A DNA stretch of 64,000 nucleotides from Saposhnikovia divaricata. Its lineage: Eukaryota; Streptophyta; Magnoliopsida; Apiales; Apiaceae. Positions 23,114-34,407 of this stretch are shown in pieces; positions within the stretch are counted from its first letter, which is position 1, and the number at the start of each line of letters is the position of its first letter. The notes under the pieces are model-generated. The model was not told the origin of the DNA. It made no database searches and saw nothing but the letters and a program-made list of their open reading frames with translations. The position numbers and the translations under genes are program-made. The DNA is taken from assembly GCA_036435485.1 (NCBI GenBank), contig CM071600.1, positions 115,684,046 through 115,748,045 of the forward strand. Reading direction: 5' to 3'.

Positions 23114-24490
23114 TTACCTGAAGTTGTTAGTTGGGGTACTGACAATAGGTTATTCATTATCCCTGGGACATGATAAACATTTTGTAGTTGTATTTCTTCA
23201 TGTCTGTACTTTTGTGACAGCTGCGTCTTGCCAAGATGGGATATTGGCAAATTTGTGTTATCTGCTGTTATGATAACACGATATCCTATGTACTTTGTTA
23301 TGCTCGACAATTTTGACTCATCTCCGGTCATATGATTGGAATATCCTGAATCAACGATCCAATAATTCTTGTAGTCGACTGACTGCTCACATACAGCAGT
23401 AAGTGCATGTTCTTCTGTTGGGCCTTTCCTTCGTGCATCAACAATGTCTTTCTCTTCCAGCAAGAAAGAAGTGTCGAAGTTCCAATCTTCTTCTCCAGTG
23501 TCTTCGTTTTTAGAAGATGTTGCGACATTTCCTTCAATTTTCTTGGACCAGCAATTTCTTGCGTAATGTCCCTTCTTGCCACAATTAAAACATTCCTCAC
23601 TTTGACGATCCTTTTGTTGCCACCGGTTCTGACCACCCCGATTATTCTGAGCTCCTCGAGTTCCTCCTGACTGGAAACCTCTATCTTGGTTTCCTCGAAC
23701 ATCTCTTTCTTGACTATTGAATCTCCCAGCACCACGTCCTTGTCCTCGACTACGACCACGTCCTCGGCCGTCTCTCCTGTTGGTGAAAAGAGCCGTCTCT
23801 TCGCGGATGGTTGGTTGACTAGACATGGGTTTGTCTAGTTCCTTTTCGTTAATTAGCAAATTCTCCATATCTGCTAAAGTTGGCTCGGTGGACCAGCCCC
23901 GAGTTGCCGTGATAATACTTTTGTACTCCGGCTTTAGTCCATGGATGATAATTCTTTTCATCCTGGTTGGTGTAATACCATTTTCTGGATCTAGTTTGGA
24001 AATATCGTCATAGAGAGATTTTACCTTTGAGAAATATTGACTCACAGTCATATTTTGTTAGGAGATGGACAAAAGCTCATTTTCGAGTCTTTGTAATTTT
24101 GCGTCATTTTTCTTAACGAAAACTGCTGTTAATATGTCCCATGCCTCTTTTAGCGTTTGGGCATCTTTGATTCGCTGTAGAAATTCATCCTCCACAGCTA
24201 CGGTTAAAGTGTACATGGCTTTGCCTGCCTTAACCTTCCATTTCTTTAAGATCTCAGGGTCAGCTACTGGTCTTTGTGATGTAGCCTCTGGTCGTGCCGG
24301 TGTTGAGGTTGAATCGACGGAACTTGTGTCTATACTTCTGGCCTCCCTTGGTGGTGTTGTATCACTGCCATTTACAACATCCCATAAATCCTGTCCAAGC
24401 AGATAAAACTTTATACGGGTACTCCATGACCCATAATTATTGTTCTTGAGTTTCTGAATAGAGTTTGTAAAATCTCCTATGATTTTTACA
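23114..24490 (-). pseudogene. Ty1/copia gag and protease, truncated at the LTR junction
   Basis: Minus-strand frame reading: gag core with NNNYGSWSTRIKFYLL and LWDVVNG, then ISQYF-type text, an RGG-rich segment (RDGRGRGRSRGQGRG), a CCHC zinc knuckle (CFNCGKKGHYARNC) and the protease start with the catalytic DSG (WIVDSGYSNHMTG). The frame is cut at 23114 by the LTR end on the opposite strand, so integrase and RT are missing here. One in-frame TAA at 24058-24060 separates the two gag parts. The true start codon is uncertain because the leader is repeat-rich. Family role: virus-like particle protein and its processing protease. Confidence 0.85.
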
Positions 24491-24499
24491 GTGAACAGT

Positions 24500-24660
24500 A
24501 CTTCGTCTTCTGCGGTGTGAACAGTGTCGTCTGAACAGTGCCGTATGAACAGTTCCGTATGAACAGTTCCGTATAAACAGTACCGTGTGTATGAACAGTA
24601 CTTCATCTTCTCCGGCATGAATAGTACTTCGTCTTCTACGGCGTGAACAGTGCCGCCAGA
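24500..24660 (-). repeat. TGAACAGT-type short repeats in the gag leader
   Basis: Between the PBS and the gag core the + strand repeats GAACAGT followed by CCGTAT or ACTTCGTCTTC at least eight times. The units read through in frame but look like a leader microsatellite. Confidence 0.6.
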
Positions 24661-24709
24661 ATAGTAACTTGCCGGAAAATTTGCAGAATTTTCAGAATTT
24701 AACAACCAA

Positions 24710-24721
24710 GCTCTGATACCA
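24710..24721 (-). other. Primer binding site of the minus-strand copia element
   Basis: GCTCTGATACCA on + is the reverse complement of TGGTATCAGAGC, the tRNA-iMet-type PBS; the LTR ends at 24724 on its other side. Confidence 0.88.
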
Positions 24722-24723
24722 AA

Positions 24724-24979
24724 TGTTGGAAACAACTCTTGTGTTTCTCTCTTTTATTTCACAAAGTATATTACAACTTTTCTTGGTATGTTTACAATCA
24801 TAGAGGTCCAGCCTATTTATAGGCTCATAAATTGCTTATCTCATTGCTAACATATTCTCCTAGCTATTTTTGTGGAAAACATACAGCCTACCTTATTTCT
24901 AGGATTCAAACATGACTGCTACTGCTTTGCTCTTTCACAACTGCCAGCTGCAGATCTTCTTTTCATACACACCCACTCT
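24724..24979 (-). repeat. 5' LTR (partial) of the minus-strand copia element
   Basis: Starts TGTTGGAAAC on + (= GTTTCCAACA, LTR end, on -). The palindromic GCCTATTTATAGGC at 24811-24824 gives a TATA box (CTATAAATAGG) on the minus strand. No matching LTR start is seen before the next LTR begins at 24980, so it is probably truncated by the array. Confidence 0.65.
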
Positions 24980-25329
24980 TGTTTATACCTTAACAGATAC
25001 ACAATATAACATATAATTGTTTGATTGTAAACTGAGAAGAAACAAGGATGCATAAACACGTTTCCAAGACAACTTGCTTTATTAGAATGCAAAAGATTAC
25101 AATATATAGAAGACAAAATGAAAGACTCCAGTGACACAATCGTAACTAACATGATACTGATTTCCTAGAATCGCTCCATCACTCCCTCGATCCTAAATCA
25201 GCTCAACAACCTATTTGAACAAATCGACTCACAAAAGAAAACACTCCAACGACTAGTATGTGTAAGACAAGTTACACGTTATATTTAAATAAAACAAATA
25301 AATAAAAACCAAGTTTAAGATTAACCCAA
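24980..25329 (-). repeat. Copia array LTR 1
   Basis: 350 bp; on + starts TGTTTATACCTTAAC and ends GATTAACCCA. The minus-strand PPT (AAGGGGGAGAATAT) follows at about 25330-25343. In the group of LTR 2 by its diagnostic bases. Confidence 0.9.
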
Positions 25330-25355
25330 TATTCTCCCCCTTAATCTTAAACTCC

Positions 25356-28300
25356 TCAGACAAGTTCACGTACACCCAGAAGCTTTCTCATCTTCTCAAA
25401 TTTTGTCACGCTCAAAGCCTTTGTCAAAACATCCGCACGTTGTTGATCACTAGCTACATACTTAATCTCAATCTCTCCACGTTCAATGCATCCCCGGATA
25501 AAATGAAAACGCACATCAATATGCTTGCTGCGGCCATGGAAAACCGGATTCTTGGCAAGGTCTATAGCTGACTTATTGTCCACATAAAGAACCACAGGAC
25601 TTTCATTTTCATTCGTTAACTGACTTAGGACATTACGAAGCGAAACACTTTGACAAGCTGCTGCTGTAGCAGCCATGTACTCTGCTTCACATGAAGACAG
25701 TGCCATGCATTTCTGTTTCTGAGACACCCATGTAGTTATGCTCACATTTAAATAAAAAACCATGCCTCCTGTACTCTTTCTGTCATCAAGGTCTCCAGCA
25801 AAATTACTATCCGAGTACCCGCTCAAAATGTTGTTTCCTCCCTTCTTTGAATAAACCAGTCCAAAATCTAGTGTCCCCTTCACGTATCGCAACATTCTCT
25901 TTACTGCATTTTGATGTGTGATGGTCGGTTTCTCCACGTATCTGTTAACAATGCCCACGGCGTAAGCAAGATCTGGTCTGGTATGAACGAGATATCGAAG
26001 ACAGCCCACCATGCTTCTGTACTGAGTCCCGTCCACCAACTTTCCTTTCTCATCCATCGTTAACTGTTCCTTAGGGTCCATTGGATACTTAGTTGGATTG
26101 CAATCAACCATGCCAGTCTTCTCGAGTATCTTTCTTGCATATCCAGTCTGTTTCAATTCGATGTACCCATCACCCTGTTTTACTTCGATTCCCAAGTAGT
26201 ATGACAACCTCCCCATGCCACTCATTTCAAACTTATGATTCATTTGCTCCTTAAACTATTCAATGATCGAAACACTAGTTCCAGTGATCAATAACTCGTC
26301 CACATACACCCCGACTATCAATATTTCTTCTTTGTTTTGCCTTATGTAAACTGCATGTTCGTAGGCACAACGTTTGAAAACAAGATTCTCGAGGCAGCTA
26401 CTAAGCTTCACGTACCAGGCACGAGGAGCTTGTCGCAGTCCATACAATGCTTTCAACAGCCTATACACCATCCTTTCTTGACCTTTTTTCACATACCCTT
26501 CAGGGTGCGTAACATATACTTCCTCACAAATTTTCCCATTCAAAAATGCCATTTTAACATCTAAGTGATGTACTTCCCATCCCTTTTTCGCAGCTAACGC
26601 CAGTAGTAATCTAACTGTCACTAACCGTGTCACAGGGGCAAAAATCTCGTCGAAATCCACACCCTTTTCTTGAGCATAACCTTTTGCTACGAGACGTGCC
26701 TTATATTTAATTATCTTCCCATCTGCATCTCTCCTTAGTTTATAAATCCACTTCAAGCCAATCACCTTGTGTCCTTCAGGAAGCTCAGTTAATTACCAGG
26801 TTCCATTCTTTTCAATCGACTCGATCTCTCTATTCATTGCATGTTTCCACTCTCGTCCCTTTTCAGCTTGCTTGAAGTTCTCTGGATCATCTATACCCAT
26901 AAAAAACAACTCGTCTTCCATCTCAATTTCTTCAGTGCATCTATAGACATCACTTAATCTTCTATAGTGTTTAGGATCACAACAGTCATCATAGTTATCT
27001 GGATTTAGGACATTATTAGGAGATTCAGGTGGCGTTCTTACTGTTTCTCCCCCAGAGTCTTTATCTCCATCTTGATTCTCCAGATTTTCTCCTTTGTACT
27101 GACTCAAAACCTCGTTTGTTTCTGAAACACACATATCAGGAACTGAGAAACTCCCCGATTGCATTTCACGACCTTCACCAGACGGATCCCACGACCATGA
27201 TTTCATCTCATCAAACACAACATCTCGGGTCACAAAAATTCGACCACCATCTAGATCATACACCCTATAGGCCTTGCTAGCAGGTTCCCTGCCAAGGTTG
27301 ATAACTTTTATACTTCGATCATATAACTTGCTTACATTCACCTTGGGCACTTTCATATGGGCGACACAACCAAAAACTCGTATATGACTGATATTTGGTT
27401 TGTTTCCCTTCCAGATTTCATATGGCGTTTTATGTGACAATGCTCGAGTGGGCAAACGGTTCAATAAATAAACTGAGTGTCGTACTGCTTCTCCCCACGA
27501 TTCACAAGGCATATTCATCTCCTTCAAACAACTTCGAGCCATCTCCATAATGGTTCTGTTTCTGCGTTCCACCATGCCATGTTGTTGAGGCGTATATGGA
27601 GCTGTATAGTGTCTCTCAATTCCAGCTTCTTCACAATACGAAACAAACTCTTTAGAAGTGAATTCACCTCCTCTGTCCGTTCTAAAAACCTTTAGCCTTT
27701 TATCTGGACCATCCTCTACCAATGCTTGAAATTTTTTAAAAACACCAAATGCTTCACTTTTGCTCTTCAAGAAATATACCCACATAAAACGACTATAATC
27801 ATCCACCAATAGAAAAAAGTATCTATTACCTCCAGTCGTTGCAGGTTCAATAGGCCCACATAGGTCACCGTGTATCAACTGTAGCACTATAATCCGCCTT
27901 GGACGGGAATGGCTTCCTTGTCTGCTTTGACATCAAACAACTTGAACAAACTTCTTTAATCTGGGCAACTTTTGGCAGACCATACACCATGTTCTCCTTA
28001 TGCATCAACTCCATAGATTTAAAATTTACATGCCCTAGTCGCATATGTCACAAATGAGATGTCTCGTTTGATTTTGACAGAAAACACTTGGATTCAACAT
28101 TCTCAATAATAATCTTATAAAGTTTGTTATACGATCTTTTCACCTTCATCAATAAGCTTCCTTCTTTTTCATAGACCCATAAGAAGTTTTTGTTCATCAC
28201 CACCTTGTTTCCCTCTTCAGCTAGCTGTCCCAGACTCAATATGTTGCTGCAAAGAGTAGGTATAAAGTAGACTTCTCTGATCACTCTCTCTTCCCCGTTC

Positions 28301-29477
28301 TTGCAATTAAAAATTATAGACCCTTTTCCTTCAATATTCACAGCAGAACCATCGCCAAACTTTACACGACCTGTTACCATCTCATCCAACTCATTAAACT
28401 TCGATCTTACCCCCGTCATATGATTGCTTGCACCATTGTCCAAATACCAAAATTTGATTCCACCCTCTTTTTCTCATCGTTGTCTATAGCTAGGTTTGGA
28501 CTGAAACCTTCTTCATTCAGCAGTACCTTTCCAATTTCCTCCGTCAAATGATTGGCCAGCAAAAGAGCTGGTTCATCATCCTCAATCTTCGCCATGTAAG
28601 CTTCCTGTTGTACCCCCTTTACTCGACGTGGCTTTCTACACTGAGACTGGAAATGACCCAGTAAGTGACAGTTGTAACACCTGACTCTGCTTTTGTCACG
28701 TACTCCCCGTGCTCTATAGTTTGTAGCACTTTCAACTCCTCCTCCCTTTCTTCTCTTCAACCACTCTTCCCTTGTCAAGAGCAGTTTGCCTTCTTCATTT
28801 TCTTTTTTTGTCCACTCCTCCACAGTGAGTAGCAACTGTCCACTAGGGCCATCATCTTGACCCTTTAATCTCTCGTCATGTGCTTTAAGTGATCCAACAG
28901 TTTCTTTCACTGTCATGATCTCCATATTCCCAAACTGTTCTATAGTCGAAGCTATCTGCAAGAACCTTGAGGGAGCAGCACGTAAGAGTTTCTTTACCAC
29001 ATAAGCTTCTTTCATCCATTCTCCAAGAGATCTAATATTTGTAACGAGTCCATTTAGATTCATACAAAAGTCATCAAGTTGTTCACCATCCTTCATGGTC
29101 AGTGCCTCAAACACTGCCTTCAAGGTTTGTACTTTTGCATACTTAACTTTCTCTGCGCCTTGGCACAAGATTTTAATCGCCTCCCAGGCGTCTTTGGCTC
29201 GTCTCTTCTCTACTATTGACAGCAATATCTCCTCAGGCACACCTTGATAGATCATCGCCAGTGCTATCTTATTCGTTCTTTCTTCAACTGCAGTCTTTGG
29301 ATCCGTTTGTTCTACAGCATCCCAAACCCCATGTGCTTGCATTACTACCTTCATTTTCAACGCCCAGGTAGTATAGTTGGTTTGGTTAACATTGGATAAG
29401 TCAGCCCCATCGATCCTCCTCCTTTGCCTTTGCTTACATCCATGGTTGTCGACTTTGACATAAACTAATATGCACAC
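25356..29477 (-). pseudogene. Copia gag-pol, array copy 1
   Basis: Order on minus: gag (28416-29477, with LTKTNY-like NQTNYTTWALKM and zinc knuckle CYNCHLLGHFQSQC), protease (DNGASNHMTG), integrase with the DDE set (LVDDYSRF, FRTDRGGEF, GMVERRNRT), RT and RNase H ending at 25356. Breaks: 1-nt frameshift near 28470 (gag/protease), TGA 28048-28050, frameshift near 27890 (before integrase), TAA 26793-26795, TAG 26256-26258. The RT catalytic box at 26295-26306 reads YVDE instead of YVDD. RNase H (25356-26243) is open. This copy cannot make a complete polyprotein. Confidence 0.9.
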
Positions 29478-29489
29478 TCAGAGAGCCAA

Positions 29490-29501
29490 GCTCTGATACC
29501 A
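29490..29501 (-). other. Primer binding site, array copy 1
   Basis: GCTCTGATACCA on + (TGGTATCAGAGC on -), five bases from the LTR 2 boundary. Confidence 0.88.
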
Positions 29502-29506
29502 ATTCT

Positions 29507-29855
29507 TGTTTATACCTTAACAGATACACAATATAACATATAATTGTTTGATTGTAAACTGAGAAGAAACAAGGATGCATAAACACGTCTCCAAGACAAC
29601 TTGCTTTATTAGAATGCAAAAGATTACAATATATAGAAGACAAAATGAAAGAATCCAGTGACATAATCGTAACTAACATGATACTGATTTCCTAGAATCG
29701 CTCCATCACTCCCTCGATCCTAAATCAGCTCAACAACCTATTTGAACAAATCGACTCACAAAAGAAAACACTCCAACGACTAGTATGTGTAAGACAAGTT
29801 ACACGTTATATTTAAATAAAACAAATAAATAAAAACCAAGTTTAAGATTAACCCA
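29507..29855 (-). repeat. Copia array LTR 2 (shared by copies 1 and 2)
   Basis: 349 bp. It is the 5' LTR of copy 1 (PBS at 29490-29501) and at the same time the 3' LTR of copy 2 (PPT just right of 29855). Confidence 0.9.
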
Positions 29856-29882
29856 ATATTCTCCCCCTTAATCTTAAACTCC

Positions 29883-32800
29883 TCAGACAAGTTCACGTAC
29901 ACCCAGAAGCTTTCTCATCTTCTCAAATTTTGTCACGCTCAAAGCCTTTGTCAAAACATCCGCACGTTGTTGATCACTAGCTACATACTTAATCTCAATC
30001 TCTCCACGTTCAATGCATCCCCGGATAAAATGAAAATGCACATCAATATGCTTGCTGCGGCCATGGAAAACCGGATTCTTGGCAAGGTCTATAGGTGACT
30101 TATTGTCCACATAAAGAACCACAGGACTTTCATTTTCATTCGTTAACTGACTTAGGACATTACGAAGCCAAACACTTTGACAAGCTGCTGCTGTAGCAGC
30201 CATGTACTCTGCTTCACATGAAGACAGTGCCATGCATTTCTGTTTCTGAGACACCCATGTAATTATGCTCACATTTAAATAAAAAACCATGCCTCATGTA
30301 CTCTTTCTGTCATCAAGGTCTCCAGCAAAATTACTATCCGAGTACCCGCTCAAAATGTTGTTTCCTCCCTTCTTTGAATAAACCAGTCCAAAATCTAGTG
30401 TCCCCTTCACGTATCGCAACATTCTCTTTACTGCATTCTGATGTGTGATGGTCGGTTTCTCCATGTATCTGCTAACAATGCCCACGGCGTAAGCAAGATC
30501 TGGTCTGGTATGAACGAGATATCGAAGACAGCCCACCATGCTTCTGTACTGAGTCCCGTCCACCAACTTTCCTTTCTCATCCTTAGTTAACTGTTCCTTA
30601 GGGTCCATTGGATACTTAGTTGGATTGCAATCAACCATGCCAGTCTTCTCGAGTATCTTTCTTGCATATCCAGTCTGTTTCAATTCGATGTACCCATCAC
30701 CCTGTTTTACTTAGATGCCCAAGTAGTATGACAACCTCCCCATGCCACTCATTTCAAACTTATGATTCATTTGCTCCTTAAACTATTCAATGATCGAAAC
30801 ACTAGTTCCAGTGATCAATAACTCGTCCACATACACCCCGACTATCAATATTTCTTCTTTGTTTTGCCTTATGTAAACTGCATGTTCGTAGGCACAACGT
30901 TTGAAAATAAGACTCTCGAGGCAGCTACTAAGCTTCACGTACCAGGCACGAGGAGCTTGTCGCAGTCCATACAATGCTTTCAACAGCCTATACACCATCC
31001 TTTCTTGACCTTTTTTCACATACCCTTCAGGGTGCGTAACATATACTTCCTCACAAATTTCCCCATTCAGAAACGCCGTTTTAACATCTAAGTGATGTAC
31101 TTCCCATCCCTTTTTCGCAGCTAACGCCAGTAGTAATCTAACTGTCACTAACCGTGTCACAGGGGCAAAAATCTCGTCGAAATCCACACCCTTTTCTTGA
31201 GCATAACCTTTTGCTACGAGACGTGCCTTATATTTAATTATCTTCCCATCTGCATCTCTCTTTAGTTTATAAATCCACTTCAAGCCAATCACCTTGTGTC
31301 CTTCAAGAAGCCCAGTTAAGTACCAGGTTCCATTCTTTTCAATCGACTCGATCTCTCTATTCATTGCATGTTTCCACTCTCGTCCCTTTTCAGCTTGCTT
31401 GAAGTTCTCTGGATCATCTATACCCATAAAAAACAACTCGTCTTCCATCTCAATTTCTTCAGTGCATCTATAGACATCACTTAATCTTCTATAGTGTTTA
31501 GGATCACAACTGTCATCATAGTTATCTGGATTTAGGACATTATTAGGAGATTCAGGTGGCGTTCTTACTGTTTCTCCCCCAGAATCTTGATCTCCATCTT
31601 GATTCTCCAGATTTTCTCCTTTGTACTGACTCAAAACCTCGTTTGTTTCTGAAACACACATATCAGGAACTGAGAAACTCCCCGATTGCATTTCACGACC
31701 TTCACCAGACTGATCCCACGACCATGATTTCATCTCATCAAACACAACATCTCGGGTCACAAAAATTCGACCACCATCTGGATCATACACCCTATAGGCC
31801 TTGCTAGCAGGTTCCCTGCCAAGGTTAATAACTTTTACACTTCGATCATCTAACTTGCTTACATTCACCTTGGGCACTTTCATATGGGCGACACAACCAA
31901 AAACTCGTATATGATTGATATTTGGTTTGTTTCCCTTCCAGATTTCATATGGCGTTTTATGTGACAATGCTCGAGTGGGCAAACGGTTCAGTAAATAAAC
32001 TGAGTGTCGCACTGCTTCTCCCCACGATTCACAAGGCATATTCATCTCCTTCAAACAGCTTCGAGCGATCTCCACAATGGTTCTGTTTCTGCGCTCCACC
32101 ATGCCATGTTGTTGAGGCGTATATGGAGCTGTATAGTGTCTCTCAATTCCAGCTTCTTCACAATACGAAACAAACTCTTTAGAAGTGAATTCACCTCCTC
32201 TGTCCATTCTAAAAACCTTTATCCTTTTATCTGGACCATCCTCTACCAATGCTCAAAATTTTTTAAAAACACCAAATGCTTCACTTTTGCTCTTCAAGAA
32301 ATATACCCACATAAAACGACTATAATCATCCACCAATAGAAAAAAGTATCTATTACCTCCAGTCGTTGCAGGTTCAATAGGCCCACATAGGTCACCGTGT
32401 ATCAACTGCAGCACTATAATCCGCCTTGGACGGGAATGGCTTCCTTGTCTGCTTTGACATCAAACAACTTGAACAAACTTCTTTAATCTGGGCAACTTTT
32501 GGCAGACCATACACCATGTTCTCCTTATGCATCAACTCCATAGATTTAAAATTTACATGCCCTAGTCGCATATACCACAAATGAGATGTCTCATTTGATT
32601 TTGACAGAAAACACTTGGATTCAACATTCTCAATAATAATCTTATAAAGTCTGTTATACGATCTTTTCACCTTCATCAATAAGCTTCCTTCTTTTTCATA
32701 GACCCATAAGAAGTTTTTGTTCATCACCACCTTGTTTCCCTCTTCAGCTAGCTGTCCCAGACTCAATATGTTGCTGCAAAGAGTAGGTATAAAGTAGACT

Positions 32801-34003
32801 TCTCTGATCACTCTCTCTTCCCCGTTCTTGCAATTAAAAATTATAGACCCTTTTCCTTCAATCTTCACAGCAGAACCATCGCCAAACTTTACACGACCTG
32901 TTACCGTCTCATCCAACTCATTAAACTTGGATCTTACCCCCGTCATATGATTGCTTGCACCATTGTCCAAATACCAAAATTTGATTCCACCCTCTTTTTC
33001 TCATCGTTGTCTATAGTAGTTTTGGACTGAAACCTTCTTCATTCAGCAGTACCTTTCCAATTTCCTCCTTCACATGATTGGACAGCAAGAGAGCTGGTTC
33101 ATCATCCTCAATCTTCGCCATGTAAGCTTCCTGCTGTACCCCCTTCACTCGACGTGGCTTTCTACACTCAGACTAGAAATGACCCAGTAAGTGACAGTTG
33201 TAACACCTGACTCTGCTTTTGTCACGTACTCCCCGTGCTCTATAGTTTGTAGCACTTTCAACTCCTCCTCCCTTTCTTCTCTTCAACCACTCTTCCCTTG
33301 TCAAGAGCAGTTTGCCTTCTTCATTTTCTTTTTTCGTCCACTCCTCCACAGTGAGTAGCAACTGTCCACTAGGGCCATCATCTTGACCCTTTAATCTCTC
33401 GTCATGTGCTTTAAGTGATCCAACAGTTTCTTCCACTGTCATGGTCTCCATATTCCCAAACTGTTCTATAGTCGAAGCTATCTGCAAGAACCTTGAGGGA
33501 GCAGCACGTAAGAGTTTCTTTACCACATAAGCTTTTTTCATCCATTCTCCAAGAGATCTAATATTTGTAATAAGTCCATTTAGCTTCAAACAAAAGTCAT
33601 CAAGTTGTTCACCATCCTTCATGGTCAGTGCCTCAAACTCTGCTTTCAAGGTTTGTACTTTTGCATACTTAACTTTCTCTGCGCCTTGGCACAAGATTTT
33701 AATCGCCTCCCAGGCGTCTTTGGCTCGTTTCTTCTCTACTATTGACAGCAATATCTCCTCAGGCACACCTTGATAGATCATCGCCAGTGCTATCTTATTC
33801 GTTCTTTCTTCAACTGCAGTCTTTGGATCCGTTTGTTCTACAGCATCCCAAACCCCATGTGCTTGCATTACTACCTTCATTTTCAACGCCCAGGTAGTAT
33901 AGTTGGTTTGGTTAACATTGGATAAGTCAGCCCCATCGATCCTCCTCCTTTGCCTTTGCTTACATCCATGGTTGTCGACTTTGACATGAACTAATATGCA
34001 CAC
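29883..34003 (-). pseudogene. Copia gag-pol, array copy 2
   Basis: Same order as copy 1. gag starts at 34003 and is cut by TAG 33173-33175 right after the third knuckle residue. It has the same frameshift before protease (near 33000) and the same frameshift before integrase (near 32390). Integrase and RT are fused in one long open stretch (30783-32249, 488 codons), then TAG 30783-30785 (shared with copy 1), a TAA near 30712 and TGA 30294-30296. The RT box at 30822-30833 again reads YVDE. The shared TAG ties copy 2 more closely to copy 1 in the RT region. Confidence 0.9.
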
Positions 34004-34015
34004 TCAGAGAACCAA

Positions 34016-34027
34016 GCTCTGATACCA
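34016..34027 (-). other. Primer binding site, array copy 2
   Basis: GCTCTGATACCA on +, adjoining LTR 3. Confidence 0.88.
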
Positions 34028-34032
34028 ATTCT

Positions 34033-34380
34033 TGTTTATACCTTAACGGATACACAATATAACATATAAGTGTTTGATTGTAAACTGAGAAGAAACAAGG
34101 ATGCATAAACACGTCTCCAAGACAACTTGCTTTATTAGAATGCAAAAGATTACAGTATATAGAAGACAAAATGAAAGACTCTAGCTACACAATCGTAACT
34201 AACAGGATACTGACTTCCTAGAATCGCTCCATCACTCCCTCGATCCTAAATCAGCTCAACAACCTGTTTGAACAAATCGACTCACAAAAGAAAACACTCC
34301 AACGACTAGTATGTGTAAGACAAGTTACACGTTTTATTTAAATAAAACAAATAAATAAAAACAAGTTTAAGATTAACCCA
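34033..34380 (-). repeat. Copia array LTR 3 (shared by copies 2 and 3)
   Basis: 348 bp; belongs with LTR 4 by ATATAAGTG, CTCTAGCTACAC, CAACCTGTTTG and GTTTTATTTAAAT. Confidence 0.9.
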
Positions 34381-34407
34381 ATATTCTCCCCCTTAATCTT
34401 AAACTCC

